DNA from: a virus
Direction: 5' to 3' (one strand)
IMG/VR virus record: IMGVR_UViG_3300034198_026880
Span: 1 to 24,431 of that record
DNA length: 24,431 nucleotides
Shown: positions 1 through 7,189 of the stretch, piece after piece
How the letters are laid out: each line of letters starts with the position of its first letter
Position numbering within the stretch: position 1 is the stretch's first letter
The notes under the pieces: model-generated
Told to the model about the DNA's origin: nothing
Seen by the model: the letters and a program-made list of their open reading frames with translations, nothing else
Databases searched by the model: none
Translations under genes and position numbers: made by a program

Positions 1-786
1 ATGGCTCTTATCAATATGTGCCAAAACCTCAGAATGGATTGTCTCGCGATTGTTGACGCTCCATTCGGATTGACAGTAAACGAAATAGTAGCTTGGCAGA
101 ACGGAGCCCATCCGCTCAACACTACGCGTTTTGACTCCGACTTTGCAGCACTGTACTGGCCATGGGTCAAGATTCGTGACACATACAACAATGTTGATGT
201 ATGGGTTCCGCCATCTGGTTCTGTAATGGCAGTTTATGCCAGAAGCGATGCGCTCGCGGCTCCTTGGTTTGCACCGGCTGGTGTCAACAGAGGCGTTGTT
301 CCTGGAATCACCGACGTGTTCAGCAGACCAACTCTTGAAGAAAGAGATCTTATGTATGGAAACAGAAATTGTATCAATCCTATTGTTCAGTACGCTGATT
401 TCCAAGACTATGTCGTGTGGGGTCAAAAGACTCTACAAAGAAAGCCAACTGCCTTGGATCGCGTAAACGTGAGAAGGCTGATGTTTGTCATAGAGAAGAG
501 AATACGTCAAGCTTCAAGATCCTTGTTGTTTGAACCCAACGATGAGACTTTCCGCTCAACATTCGTGGACATTGCCACAGCGATATTGAGAGAAGTCCAA
601 ATCGGAAGAGGTCTAACTGCCTTCATCATCAAGGCAGACGAAGAGTTGAACACTCCTGACGTTATAGACCGAAATGAATTCAGAGCAAGAATCGGAGTAC
701 AGCCGACAAGAGCCGTTGAATTCATGTTCATAGAGTTCAGCATACACAGAACTGGAAGCTTTGAATCTGGTTCTGATACCTTCTGA
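1..786 (+). CDS. Tail sheath protein, C-terminal part (5' truncated by window)
   Basis: This is the C-terminal ~261 residues of a contractile-tail sheath protein of the T4 gp18 family, the subunit that forms the contracting outer tube. Visible family features are the APWFAPAGVNRG segment (about residues 87-98), a following stretch with NPI and VVWGQKTL, then a block reading NVRRLMFVIEKRI (about 155-167). A near-C-terminal region has INxxEFxARIGVQP-like character and an EFxFIEFSIHRTG strand ending the protein. The ATG at position 1 is most likely an internal methionine, because gp18-family proteins are much longer and the reading frame is open from the first base. The gene ends with TGA and is followed 34 nt later by the tail-tube gene, the usual sheath-tube order. 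Family assignment is confident; the true start lies outside the window. Confidence 0.93.
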   Translation: MALINMCQNLRMDCLAIVDAPFGLTVNEIVAWQNGAHPLNTTRFDSDFAALYWPWVKIRDTYNNVDVWVPPSGSVMAVYARSDALAAPWFAPAGVNRGVVPGITDVFSRPTLEERDLMYGNRNCINPIVQYADFQDYVVWGQKTLQRKPTALDRVNVRRLMFVIEKRIRQASRSLLFEPNDETFRSTFVDIATAILREVQIGRGLTAFIIKADEELNTPDVIDRNEFRARIGVQPTRAVEFMFIEFSIHRTGSFESGSDTF

Positions 787-820
787 TAGAAAGATAGATC
801 AAAAATAGGAGAATAAAGAC

Positions 821-1453
821 ATGCCGATTAACATGGGTTTGGGTAAACTTGGAGGCGATACAGTCGTCCACAAGAGAAAGTTCCGCTGGACTTTTGAAGT
901 AAGAAGAAAAGACGTTCCTAATGGTAACGTGCCTGCGAGCTTTGTGAAAATGGCCGCTCGTCCAAACGTATCAATAGAAGAAACAGAAATCAACTTCTTG
1001 AACGGAAAGGCTTATATTCCAGGAAAGGGAACATGGGAAACGATAACTATCACATATTATGACGTTTCTCTTGGCTCGGGGGCTGGCAATGGTGGAGACA
1101 ACACGGCTCTTTGGAGTTGGTTGGCCGACGTTTACAACTTCATCAATCCGGTAATGTTGACGCAAAACTCAAGAAGAAGCTGCTATACGGGACAGGGCAT
1201 TTGCACTTTATACGATGGTTGCGGAAATGGACTTGAAAAGTGGACTCTGTCTGATTGTTGGCCTCAGGCTGTAAATTTCGGAGAGCTTGATTATTCATCT
1301 TCGGAAGAAGTAACCATAGAAGTAACTCTGCGTTACTCTAAAGTTGAATACAAGAACCTCTGCGGACCAGATCCCAAGGTTCAATGCTGCGGTTGTCCTA
1401 GCTCGCCAATGGTTTCTGCTGGTGCTGGCGCCAGGGGCACAGCCGTCAATTGA
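821..1453 (+). CDS. Tail tube protein (gp19-like), copy 1
   Basis: A 210-residue protein placed directly after the sheath gene, with an AGGAG ribosome-binding site 9 nt before its ATG. Position and sequence style (a RKFRW segment near residue 22, a conserved W-x-x-I/V strand pattern, and ELDYSSSEEVTIEVTLRY near residues 159-176) match the inner tail-tube protein of contractile phages (T4 gp19 family), which polymerises into hexameric rings through which DNA passes. It has an unusually cysteine-rich C-terminal tail (residues about 187-196) ending in a Gly/Ala-rich segment. It is clearly paralogous to the gene at 1535-2050: both begin with MGLGK, share RKFRW, and share GELDxSSxxxVTxExTLRY. A strong terminator follows immediately. 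The tube call rests on family resemblance and gene order. Confidence 0.85.
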   Translation: MPINMGLGKLGGDTVVHKRKFRWTFEVRRKDVPNGNVPASFVKMAARPNVSIEETEINFLNGKAYIPGKGTWETITITYYDVSLGSGAGNGGDNTALWSWLADVYNFINPVMLTQNSRRSCYTGQGICTLYDGCGNGLEKWTLSDCWPQAVNFGELDYSSSEEVTIEVTLRYSKVEYKNLCGPDPKVQCCGCPSSPMVSAGAGARGTAVN

Positions 1454-1477
1454 TCTCAATCCAATTAGAATCATAAA

Positions 1478-1506
1478 GGGCCGGTGGATTCCACCGGCCC
1501 TTTTTT
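1478..1506 (+). terminator. Rho-independent terminator after the first tail-tube gene
   Basis: A perfect 10-bp GC-rich stem (GGGCCGGTGG at 1478-1487 pairing with CCACCGGCCC at 1491-1500) with a 3-nt ATT loop is followed at once by six T residues. This is a textbook intrinsic terminator. It lies 24 nt after the stop of tube copy 1 and before tube copy 2, so the two tube genes are unlikely to be expressed equally from the same upstream transcript. Confidence 0.95.
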
Positions 1507-1534
1507 GTTATATCAAGACTAAATTAGGTTATAT

Positions 1535-2050
1535 ATGGCTCAAAAAATGGGTTTGGGAAAGTTTGATACTGATGTCTGCCTAATGAGAAAGTTTAGGTGG
1601 TTGTTCTTCATAGATGGGATATGTGACGATGGAACAAGCGCACTGCCTCCCGATAAAGGAGCGCGGCCTTCTCTCAACTTCAAAGAAATAGAAGTACAAC
1701 ATTTAAACGAGACAATCTACTTTGCAGGAAAGCCGGAATGGAAGCCTGTTCAGCTAACGCTTTTTGATCTCAAGATGAATAAAAACCCAGTTTTTGAGTG
1801 GCTTAGAAAGCAGTACGATCCTTGTGACGATAAGGGCGAATGGAAAGTTCCAGAGCCATCTGTTTGGAAAAAGACAGCAAGGCTAAAAATGTACACAGGG
1901 TGTGGTGACGTTATGGAAGAATGGGTTTTCCGAAACATCTGGCCAAACAACATAGAATGGGGCGAGCTTGACATGTCTAGTCAAGACTATGTCACTGTTG
2001 AGCTAACCTTACGCTATGATAGAGCTTGGACAACTGCTTGTTCGGGTTGA
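1535..2050 (+). CDS. Tail tube-like protein, copy 2
   Basis: A 171-residue paralogue of the upstream tube protein. Shared landmarks are MGLGKFDTD at residues 5-13, RKFRWLFF at about 18-25, an ARPSxNFKEIEVQHLN strand, TGCGDVMEEW, and GELDMSSQDYVTVELTLRY near the C-terminus. It lacks the Cys-rich, Gly/Ala-rich C-terminal extension of copy 1 and has a different internal loop (KQYDPCDDKGEW). It may be a second tube subunit, a tube-end or baseplate-tube adaptor, or a duplicated minor tail protein. It sits just past the terminator, with only weak Shine-Dalgarno resemblance (TTAGG) before the ATG and a TTATAT box around 1508-1513 that could be a late promoter. Its stop abuts the stop of the converging gene at 2051. 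Confidence 0.8.
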   Translation: MAQKMGLGKFDTDVCLMRKFRWLFFIDGICDDGTSALPPDKGARPSLNFKEIEVQHLNETIYFAGKPEWKPVQLTLFDLKMNKNPVFEWLRKQYDPCDDKGEWKVPEPSVWKKTARLKMYTGCGDVMEEWVFRNIWPNNIEWGELDMSSQDYVTVELTLRYDRAWTTACSG

Positions 2051-2272
2051 TTATTCCATGTCTTTCTTGAGAAGATCTCTCATTTCTGAGAGCTTATCCT
2101 CAAGTTGCTTTGTCTTAAGTTTTAACTTTCGGCAAGCGCCACTTTTATTAAGCCGACCTTTTTTAGTGTAAACTTTCTTTTCGTCTTCTAAAAGGGCTTT
2201 GACTATTTCGCCATACCCATTTTCAATCAGTTTATTTATCAACTCTTGACGTTCAATGTAATCTATACTCAT
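2051..2272 (-). CDS. Conserved-looking small basic protein, function unknown
   Basis: A 73-residue protein beginning MSIDYIERQELI; I chose the ATG at 2272 over an in-frame TTG seven codons upstream. It is rich in Lys, Leu and Glu. The central KVYTKKGRLNKSGACRKL segment is basic and resembles a helix-turn-helix-like element, followed by an amphipathic helix (KQLEDKLSEMRDLLKK). I recognise this style of small protein from tailed-phage genomes but cannot assign a function; DNA binding is only a guess. It follows the gp55-like sigma gene in the same direction, 40 nt downstream, so it may be co-transcribed. It converges end to end with the second tail-tube gene, leaving no intergenic base. Confidence 0.7.
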   Translation of the reverse strand: MSIDYIERQELINKLIENGYGEIVKALLEDEKKVYTKKGRLNKSGACRKLKLKTKQLEDKLSEMRDLLKKDME

Positions 2273-2312
2273 AGGGTTGTTAATATAAAGCAAGTCAAAT
2301 TAGATTTCAATA

Positions 2313-2846
2313 TCAGTTTTGATTTTGATCAAACATCTGTCGGCCGTTGTTAAAAGAAGAATTTCCTTCAAGAATCTGCATGTGGTTAAGGTATCTCTTT
2401 TTCAATTCGTTGTAGTTCCTACTGGTTCTGTACAACTGTCTAAAGTGGTTCAATATGCATGTCGTCATATAGTTAAAAGCCTTGCCTTTTCTTGAATCAA
2501 ACCTGTCTATCTTATCAAAGCATATCATGACTCCTTCTTGAACCGCATCATCAGAGTCTATTAGTTGAAATTTAGCGTATCTAACTATGTTTTCAGAAAG
2601 GGTAAAAAAAGCAATCGCAAGCTTATTTTTGCAGTCCTCGTGATCAGAAGAAACCAAGGACAACTGAGTCTCTTTTTCCTTCAGCATATTTTTATTATCC
2701 AAGGACTTAACTTTTCTTATCTTTTTCCTTAGAATTGTGTCTTTTATTTCTTCCATCAAAAGAGCAAGTTTTGACTTTTCCCTCTTTGAATTCTGGAACT
2801 GATTGATCATCTTCTCAAAAATCTTGTTATTTAGATATTCATTCAT
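2313..2846 (-). CDS. Late-transcription sigma factor, T4 gp55-like
   Basis: A 177-residue protein whose central part (about residues 98-152) looks like the sigma region 2 of T4 gp55: an acidic DSDDAVQEG helix, then CFDKIDRFDSRKGKAFNY, then an aromatic/basic MTTCILNHFRQLYRTSRNY helix and KKRY. T4 gp55 has the comparable [22 protein letters not shown] order. Such factors replace the host sigma and recognise a short TATAAATA-type -10 element without a -35. The N-terminal third is highly charged and probably helical. The ATG overlaps the TGA of the upstream glycosyltransferase by 4 nt (ATGA), so translation is probably coupled. The C-terminus is Asn/Gln-rich, where T4 gp55 carries its sliding-clamp-binding tail; I do not see a clear clamp motif. 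Confidence 0.82.
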   Translation of the reverse strand: MNEYLNNKIFEKMINQFQNSKREKSKLALLMEEIKDTILRKKIRKVKSLDNKNMLKEKETQLSLVSSDHEDCKNKLAIAFFTLSENIVRYAKFQLIDSDDAVQEGVMICFDKIDRFDSRKGKAFNYMTTCILNHFRQLYRTSRNYNELKKRYLNHMQILEGNSSFNNGRQMFDQNQN

Positions 2847-3718
2847 GAAGAACCGCCTTTGTAAGGTACATCACTCCAATCTCTTATTCTCTCTCTAGCT
2901 TCTTCCTTGGCTTCTTCTAGCCAAACTTTTGCCGTATTGTAATAGGACGGGGAGTATAACAATCCAAGACTTATACTACGACAATGGTCTATATTATCAT
3001 CTTTATTTCTTTGAAAATTCTGTTCGCTTCCTATGATCTTAGTTTTTACGTTGTTTTGCCTAAGTATCATATTTCCCAATATTTCTGTGTCGGGCCAGTT
3101 GGGCCTATCTGCGTGTGGCTCTTGATTTTTAAGGTCGTATAAAGATGCCAATCTCCTCATGCTCCATCCAAAACCTATCTTGTCTAGCGTTCTCATATGG
3201 TACATGGTTGCTGTGTGGCTTATCATACCTCTCCAATCATCATGATGCCTTGGGCTCATCTCATACCCAACAACGGGAAACTTATCTCTATCATCTCCAC
3301 ACATAGAAAAAAGCCACTCTATGTAATCTCTTCTTCTAAGGAATACATCAGAATGGGTTGCAAACATATACTCCGTTCTGCATAGACTCTGGGCCAAGTC
3401 CATGGCCATACAAACAGAGTCTGATGGGTGCAATGATCCATTGAGCCTAATGGTATGAACTTCTAGATCTTCCGAGTGCATAGAAAGTATTTTATTGAGA
3501 TTTTCTTCTGTGCTGCCCGTGTCTATGACTATTATGTATGGTCTGATGGTTTGCAGTCTAAGTATTTCAACACACAAACTTAGATTTTCGTGCGTATCTA
3601 TTACTGGTACCACTGCGGTAACATCATATTCCCATGGCTTTACCCGGCAATTACCTCTCCAAGGAGCATGGTTAACATCCAAATTTCTTAGAGGAGCAGA
3701 ATTTTTAAAGTGTATCAC
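2843..3718 (-). CDS. GT-A fold glycosyltransferase-like protein
   Basis: A 291-residue protein with a nucleotide-sugar-dependent glycosyltransferase (GT2/GT-A) layout. A first strand TAVVPVIDTHENL (about 34-46) is followed by a second strand YIIVIDTGST (61-70) and an HSDVF motif (122-126) in the place of the metal-binding DxD. A downstream WPDTE could supply an acidic catalytic residue. The frame is open only to a GTG at 3718, immediately preceded in frame by TGA, so GTG is the only plausible start; its Shine-Dalgarno sequence is poor. It heads the leftward unit with the gp55-like gene (4-nt overlap). Possible targets are virion proteins, DNA bases or host glycans; nothing here decides. Confidence 0.78.
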   Translation of the reverse strand: MIHFKNSAPLRNLDVNHAPWRGNCRVKPWEYDVTAVVPVIDTHENLSLCVEILRLQTIRPYIIVIDTGSTEENLNKILSMHSEDLEVHTIRLNGSLHPSDSVCMAMDLAQSLCRTEYMFATHSDVFLRRRDYIEWLFSMCGDDRDKFPVVGYEMSPRHHDDWRGMISHTATMYHMRTLDKIGFGWSMRRLASLYDLKNQEPHADRPNWPDTEILGNMILRQNNVKTKIIGSEQNFQRNKDDNIDHCRSISLGLLYSPSYYNTAKVWLEEAKEEARERIRDWSDVPYKGGSS

Positions 3719-3761
3719 TCATGTAATATAGCAATAACTGCTTAGAATTAAAGGAGATAGA

Positions 3762-3980
3762 ATGCAACTACGCCACGCCACAATAAAAGTAGACGGAAGA
3801 TGCTTGGATCTTCTGCTAACAGACGATGAAATTGCGATGAGCTTTGAAAGATCGCTTGTTGGCGAGAATCAAAAGTTTATCCCTCAAGATGAATGTTGTA
3901 CTTGTTGGCCCGTAAACAAGCCCCCTGAATGCCCATTTTGGCAGAAAATACTAGGAATGTGCGAGAAATGTGACCAGTGA
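3762..3980 (+). CDS. Small Cys-rich protein, function unknown
   Basis: A 72-residue protein with a strong AAAGGAG ribosome-binding site before its ATG. Cysteines at residues 14, 45, 46, 48, 57, 67 and 70 are mostly in a C-terminal cluster (CCTC, CPFW, CEKC), consistent with a small metal-binding or disulfide-rich domain. I do not recognise the family. It starts a rightward operon divergent from the glycosyltransferase at 2843-3718, across a gap of 43 nt that must hold both promoters. Its stop overlaps the GTG of the next gene by 4 nt (GTGA). Confidence 0.7.
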   Translation: MQLRHATIKVDGRCLDLLLTDDEIAMSFERSLVGENQKFIPQDECCTCWPVNKPPECPFWQKILGMCEKCDQ

Positions 3981-4162
3981 GCTGGGAGCTGCGGATAGAA
4001 GCCTTAGCCTCAATATTGAACAACCCTTCAGCAGAAAGGTCTTATGAAGAGCTGCAAAAGCAGTATCGTCTAGACGGCATGATTGAAGAAAGTGAGGCAA
4101 TAGGCTTCTTAATAAGGGAAAAATTCCATGCCGACGCTTCAAATATTGATAAAAAACAATGA
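3977..4162 (+). CDS. Small helical protein, function unknown
   Basis: A 61-residue predicted protein starting at a GTG that overlaps the previous stop (GTGA), a typical translational-coupling arrangement. The content is an amphipathic helical pattern (RIEALASILNNP, then SYEELQKQYRLDGMIEESEAIGFLIREKF) resembling a helical hairpin. It runs 35 nt into the following glycosyltransferase gene in another frame, which is unusual but common enough in compact phages. Function unknown; existence is fairly likely from the start-stop overlap and the coding-like composition. Confidence 0.6.
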   Translation: MSWELRIEALASILNNPSAERSYEELQKQYRLDGMIEESEAIGFLIREKFHADASNIDKKQ

Positions 4163-5063
4163 AAAGACAATAAGAAAAACCCTTGAATCTGTTAAGGATT
4201 TAGGATTTGATATATTGATCGGAGATTTAGGTTCAACAGATAAAACCTCCAAAATATGCTCCGAGTACGGTGCGGAAATTGTAAATGTAAAAGCAAACGA
4301 AGATTTTTCATCTATAAGAAACGGCCTCGTGCGCGATGGTCTGAATATGTATCTGCATCCTTGGGAAGTTTTATTGAAAGGTCATGAAGAAATAAGGGAG
4401 CTAAAAAAATCCACTCATTTTTTTGTCTTACAAAGTGGAATATTAACCAAAGAAATAAGATTCTGGGTAGATAAAAAGTTTGAAAATCCAATCTATGAAT
4501 CTATAACGGACGAAGACGCCGAGTGCAATCCAAACATAGTGATAATTGCAGATCAAGAGCCAGATTGCAGCATAGAAAAAATAGAAATCTGCAAAGGATG
4601 GCTCAAGAAAAAACCTACATCTCCAGAGCCATATTACTACATGGCTTTTTCTTATTTGGGCGCTATGAAGGTGCAGGAATTCATGTCTTTTGCTTTGCAA
4701 TATTTGGCAATGGATGAAAGGCTATCAATGTCTAGCATTATGGTTAGATACAACATGGCAAAAGTTCAGCTTTATCAAGGAAAGCTTGAAGAAGCAGCAA
4801 AAAACATTTTGACTTGCATTGCTTTTTATCCAAATTTTGCCGAATTTTGGTGCCTTCTTGGAGATATGTTCTATAAACAAGTAAAGTACGAAAAAGCAAA
4901 GCACATGTATGAAAATGCAATAATAATAGGCAAAAGAAGACTAAACACAGATAACAATCCGGTTGAAATAAACAAATACTATAGGTATCCAAAAAAAATG
5001 ATTGCCAACATAGATGAAATTAGGAAAAAGACTGTTTTTATAGGAGCGAAAACAGTTTCCTAA
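4128..5063 (+). CDS. GT2-like glycosyltransferase with C-terminal TPR repeats
   Basis: A 311-residue protein. The N-terminal ~100 residues resemble the nucleotide-binding part of family 2 glycosyltransferases: LQILIKNNEKTIRKTLESV, then DILIGDLGSTDKT at 28-40. A LHPWE segment at about 76-80 stands where such enzymes carry acidic metal or catalytic residues. From about residue 155 to 275 the sequence becomes TPR-like, with helices PEPYYYMAFSYLGAM, RYNMAKVQLYQGKLEEAAK and FWCLLGDMFYKQVKYEKAKHMYENA. A compact GT2 domain with TPR repeats is known among protein glycosyltransferases, including SunS-like enzymes, where the repeats bind the acceptor protein. I infer protein glycosylation, perhaps of a virion component. 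The ATG lies inside the previous small ORF. Confidence 0.75.
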   Translation: MPTLQILIKNNEKTIRKTLESVKDLGFDILIGDLGSTDKTSKICSEYGAEIVNVKANEDFSSIRNGLVRDGLNMYLHPWEVLLKGHEEIRELKKSTHFFVLQSGILTKEIRFWVDKKFENPIYESITDEDAECNPNIVIIADQEPDCSIEKIEICKGWLKKKPTSPEPYYYMAFSYLGAMKVQEFMSFALQYLAMDERLSMSSIMVRYNMAKVQLYQGKLEEAAKNILTCIAFYPNFAEFWCLLGDMFYKQVKYEKAKHMYENAIIIGKRRLNTDNNPVEINKYYRYPKKMIANIDEIRKKTVFIGAKTVS

Positions 5064-5098
5064 TTAGATAGATAATAGGTGCACACAAGGAGGTTGCA

Positions 5099-5368
5099 TT
5101 GGCAAAATTCAAAATTTCAGTTCGCCACAAAGGATGCTTCCAAGAAGAAATTAGGGAAGTAGAGGCTCGGAGTCTTGTCCAAGCCAGAAAAATATGCGAA
5201 GAGATAAAAGAAGAAAATAAGAAAGTTGTAGAAAGATGCAATGATCGCAATGTCTACACAACTAGAGCTATAGAAGAATGCTCAGTAATTATTTCTAGCT
5301 GGCGCGATGAGTTCTGGGGGTGTATTGGCTTTGATGTGCAACATAAAGAGCCTATCAAACATGTCTGA
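5099..5368 (+). CDS. Hypothetical protein with TTG start
   Basis: An 89-residue protein starting at TTG, chosen because a near-perfect AAGGAGG (5087-5093) lies five bases before it and no ATG fits. The sequence begins with a beta strand (AKFKISVRHKG), then a basic helix (ARSLVQARKICEEIKEENKK) and a C-terminal half with WRDEFWGCIGF. I do not recognise it. The leader, with GATAAT at 5071-5076 followed by CAAGGAGGT, closely resembles that of the TTG-started Pmp3-like gene at 22956. The C-terminus overlaps the converging gene at 5355 by 14 nt. Confidence 0.68.
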   Translation: MAKFKISVRHKGCFQEEIREVEARSLVQARKICEEIKEENKKVVERCNDRNVYTTRAIEECSVIISSWRDEFWGCIGFDVQHKEPIKHV

Positions 5369-5762
5369 ACAGATGGTCTTCTAACTCTTGCATGTTCATA
5401 CTCAGTCTAAATTTGCCTTTAGAAACGTCATAGCCTGACAGCTTCATGTGTGATATCCAGTCTCTTGCGCTAGCAAAATCTCCGGTCACATAAGCTCCAT
5501 TTATCAATTGCTTAGTAAAATGCATTGTATCGGCTTCTACGCCATTCGGCCCCATGCTGAAGTAGACCGCAGTGGCTCCTCCCAATCTGTTTTTGATTTG
5601 AATTGTAATTACTCCATGTTGGTTTGGACGGAAGTCAGTGTTGCTTGATCCCCCAAACATTTCAGCAATTTTCTCAGCAGAACTTTTGAGCTCTAATTCC
5701 GAAGAAGGAGCCTCAGATTCTATATTTTCTTTCAGATCTACAAACTTTTGAAAACCGATCAT
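5355..5762 (-). CDS. Hypothetical protein with capsid-targeting-like N-terminus
   Basis: A 135-residue protein starting at ATG with GGAG seven bases upstream. The N-terminus MIGFQKFVDLKE has the pattern M-x-x-F-x-x-F/Y-hydrophobic seen in three other proteins of this window and in T4 internal head proteins. LKE fits the (L/I)xE cleavage rule of the T4 prohead protease. After a Ser/Glu-rich linker (about 15-32), a compact mixed alpha/beta domain follows (HGVITIQIKNRLGG, TAVYFSMGPNGVEADTM, DWISHMKLSGYDV). Domain unrecognised. If packaged in the head it would be an injected protein; that is inference only. Confidence 0.7.
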   Translation of the reverse strand: MIGFQKFVDLKENIESEAPSSELELKSSAEKIAEMFGGSSNTDFRPNQHGVITIQIKNRLGGATAVYFSMGPNGVEADTMHFTKQLINGAYVTGDFASARDWISHMKLSGYDVSKGKFRLSMNMQELEDHLFRHV

Positions 5763-5810
5763 TTTTAAGCTCCATCATGCCAGAGTAACATGGTATATAT
5801 GAAAAACTGA

Positions 5811-6197
5811 CTAAAAAATGACATCCAATTCATTGACAACTACAGTTACTTGATCTTCCCATCTGGCTACGTCCAACTGTTTTCTTCCGGGGCCAAGTTT
5901 GCTTAGTCTTTTCTCCAGTTCATCAACATGACAATTTATCACTGACCAATTGTTTTCAGCTAATCTTCTTAGCTCTTCATCTTGAGAAGGAACTTCAAGG
6001 TTTGGATAGTATTTTTGAAGTTGCTCTTTACAATCCTTAATTATTTTTCTGTACAGAGGTATGTGGCAGGAACATCCCGGGTTGTTGAGAAATTCCTCAA
6101 CCTCTCTTTCCATTTCTTTTGGAAGGGTTAGTCTAAATCTTGAATCTTTCAAGGCTCTTTTAACATCAGTTAGGCTGATTTTCTTCTCGCTCTGCAT
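5811..6197 (-). CDS. Conserved-looking hypothetical phage protein
   Basis: A 128-residue protein. The N-terminus (SLTDVKRALKDSRFRLTLP) and a FLNNPGCSCHIPLYRKII segment (about 36-53) are followed by KYYPN. This arrangement looks familiar from other large-phage hypothetical proteins, but I cannot name a family with certainty. The paired cysteines (CSC, about residues 42-44) and a conserved Trp near residue 79 are the most distinctive residues. Its start lies 32 nt inside the upstream zinc-ribbon gene, so the two are in one transcript. Function unknown. Confidence 0.72.
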   Translation of the reverse strand: MQSEKKISLTDVKRALKDSRFRLTLPKEMEREVEEFLNNPGCSCHIPLYRKIIKDCKEQLQKYYPNLEVPSQDEELRRLAENNWSVINCHVDELEKRLSKLGPGRKQLDVARWEDQVTVVVNELDVIF

Positions 6198-6471
6198 TCT
6201 TCCTCTCTTCTAGAAATTCATCTTGAAAACGAAAACTTTCTTTGATCCATCTTTGGTTATCTTCTTTGATTTTTTCGCCCTCTAGCTTATTGTCCAATTC
6301 GCTTTGAGGATCTTTTATGCTTCTCGGACAAACTGCTCTGCCGCATTTTGGGCATCTAAACTTTCTGTTGCTCAAAGTATCATTTTTAAGCTCATGAAGA
6401 TCAACGTCTTTTAAGTCTGTTATTTTTTTCCAATTACAGTATTGACAAAGAAGGATGTATTTACCGCTCAT
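6166..6471 (-). CDS. Zinc-ribbon small protein
   Basis: A 101-residue protein with a probable zinc-binding N-terminal half: CQYC at residues 9-12 and CPKC at about 40-43, followed by another Cys at 48. The spacing of two CxxC knuckles about 30 residues apart is typical of zinc ribbons, which often bind nucleic acid or protein partners. The C-terminal half is strongly charged and helical (EGEKIKEDNQRWIKESF, EERKNAEREE). It overlaps the upstream membrane-protein gene by 11 nt and the downstream gene by 32 nt. Specific function unknown. Confidence 0.7.
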   Translation of the reverse strand: MSGKYILLCQYCNWKKITDLKDVDLHELKNDTLSNRKFRCPKCGRAVCPRSIKDPQSELDNKLEGEKIKEDNQRWIKESFRFQDEFLEERKNAEREENQPN

Positions 6472-6781
6472 CTTCCTCCATGCCTATTATACTTTGTGCC
6501 TCAAGATAGTTCATATATGTGGCAGATGCGGTGGCGAGAAAACTACCGGCCATTCCACAAAAAAATACTATTTCAGGCTTGTTGCTGACGATGACATATC
6601 CACATAGAAATCCAGCCCATGTTCCAAAGCATTGATAACAAGACACCATTTTGTTTAACCAAGAAGGACATTTCTTTTCTATAAAATCCCTAACTGGCTG
6701 CATTATTGTAGCTGGGTCAACGACTATGTTTGTGAGTCCTATAACAGAAACAGAAAAAAACAACAAGGAAGAAATATCCAT
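6461..6781 (-). CDS. Small membrane protein with CxxCxGxWxG motif
   Basis: A 106-residue predicted membrane protein. I place the start at the ATG at 6781, which has GGAG 6 bases upstream and lies 2 nt past the preceding stop, rather than at an upstream TTG. There are hydrophobic segments at about residues 4-20, 52-67 and 71-88. Between the first and second is SCYQCFGTWAGFLCGY (48-63), a CxxCxGxWxG motif resembling DUF1360-type small membrane proteins that recur in tailed phages. The cysteines could bind metal or form a disulfide. Function unknown. Confidence 0.72.
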   Translation of the reverse strand: MDISSLLFFSVSVIGLTNIVVDPATIMQPVRDFIEKKCPSWLNKMVSCYQCFGTWAGFLCGYVIVSNKPEIVFFCGMAGSFLATASATYMNYLEAQSIIGMEEDER

Positions 6782-6783
6782 CA

Positions 6784-7146
6784 CTATCTCCAAAATGTTA
6801 TGTAGAGCTTATCTTCTTTTCTATAGGCACTGAGTCCTGTGTATGACTCGTCGGATTCCATCATGAAATCTTCTTCGCTTATAGAAATTTCAAGGTTCTT
6901 TACAAGATTCCTATCAATTCTATCTATAGTAACTGATTGGCCAAAGTGAAGAGATAGTGCCTTTTCGTGTGTGTTTTTTGAGATCTTTAGAAAATCAAGC
7001 AGGGCTTTTTTTCCCATGGCTCTTAAAACCGGAGATATTTTGCTCATTCTCCATTGATCTCTAAGGTGCGCCAGATCTGGCAGTTTCCTCCACACTTCGG
7101 GATCATAAAAAATTACGTCCTCAACGTTTTGAATATTTATGTTCAT
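6784..7146 (-). CDS. Conserved-looking hypothetical protein
   Basis: A 120-residue protein; the ATG at 7146 is preferred over TTG codons further upstream. It begins MNINIQNVEDVIFYDPEVW, continues with a basic helical part (LRDQWRMSKISPVLRAMGKKALLDFL), then a strand-rich part with VTIDRIDRNLVKNLEISISE and a C-terminus YITFWR. The Q-W-R-x-S-x-x-x-P-x-L-R-x-x-G-K pattern looks like a conserved phage family I have no function for. It heads the leftward run of five small genes and is divergent from the gp26-like gene, with 43 nt between the two starts. Confidence 0.72.
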   Translation of the reverse strand: MNINIQNVEDVIFYDPEVWRKLPDLAHLRDQWRMSKISPVLRAMGKKALLDFLKISKNTHEKALSLHFGQSVTIDRIDRNLVKNLEISISEEDFMMESDESYTGLSAYRKEDKLYITFWR

Positions 7147-7189
7147 ACACTCTATTAGAATCAACAAGGCAAAAATAAAGGAGAAGAAT

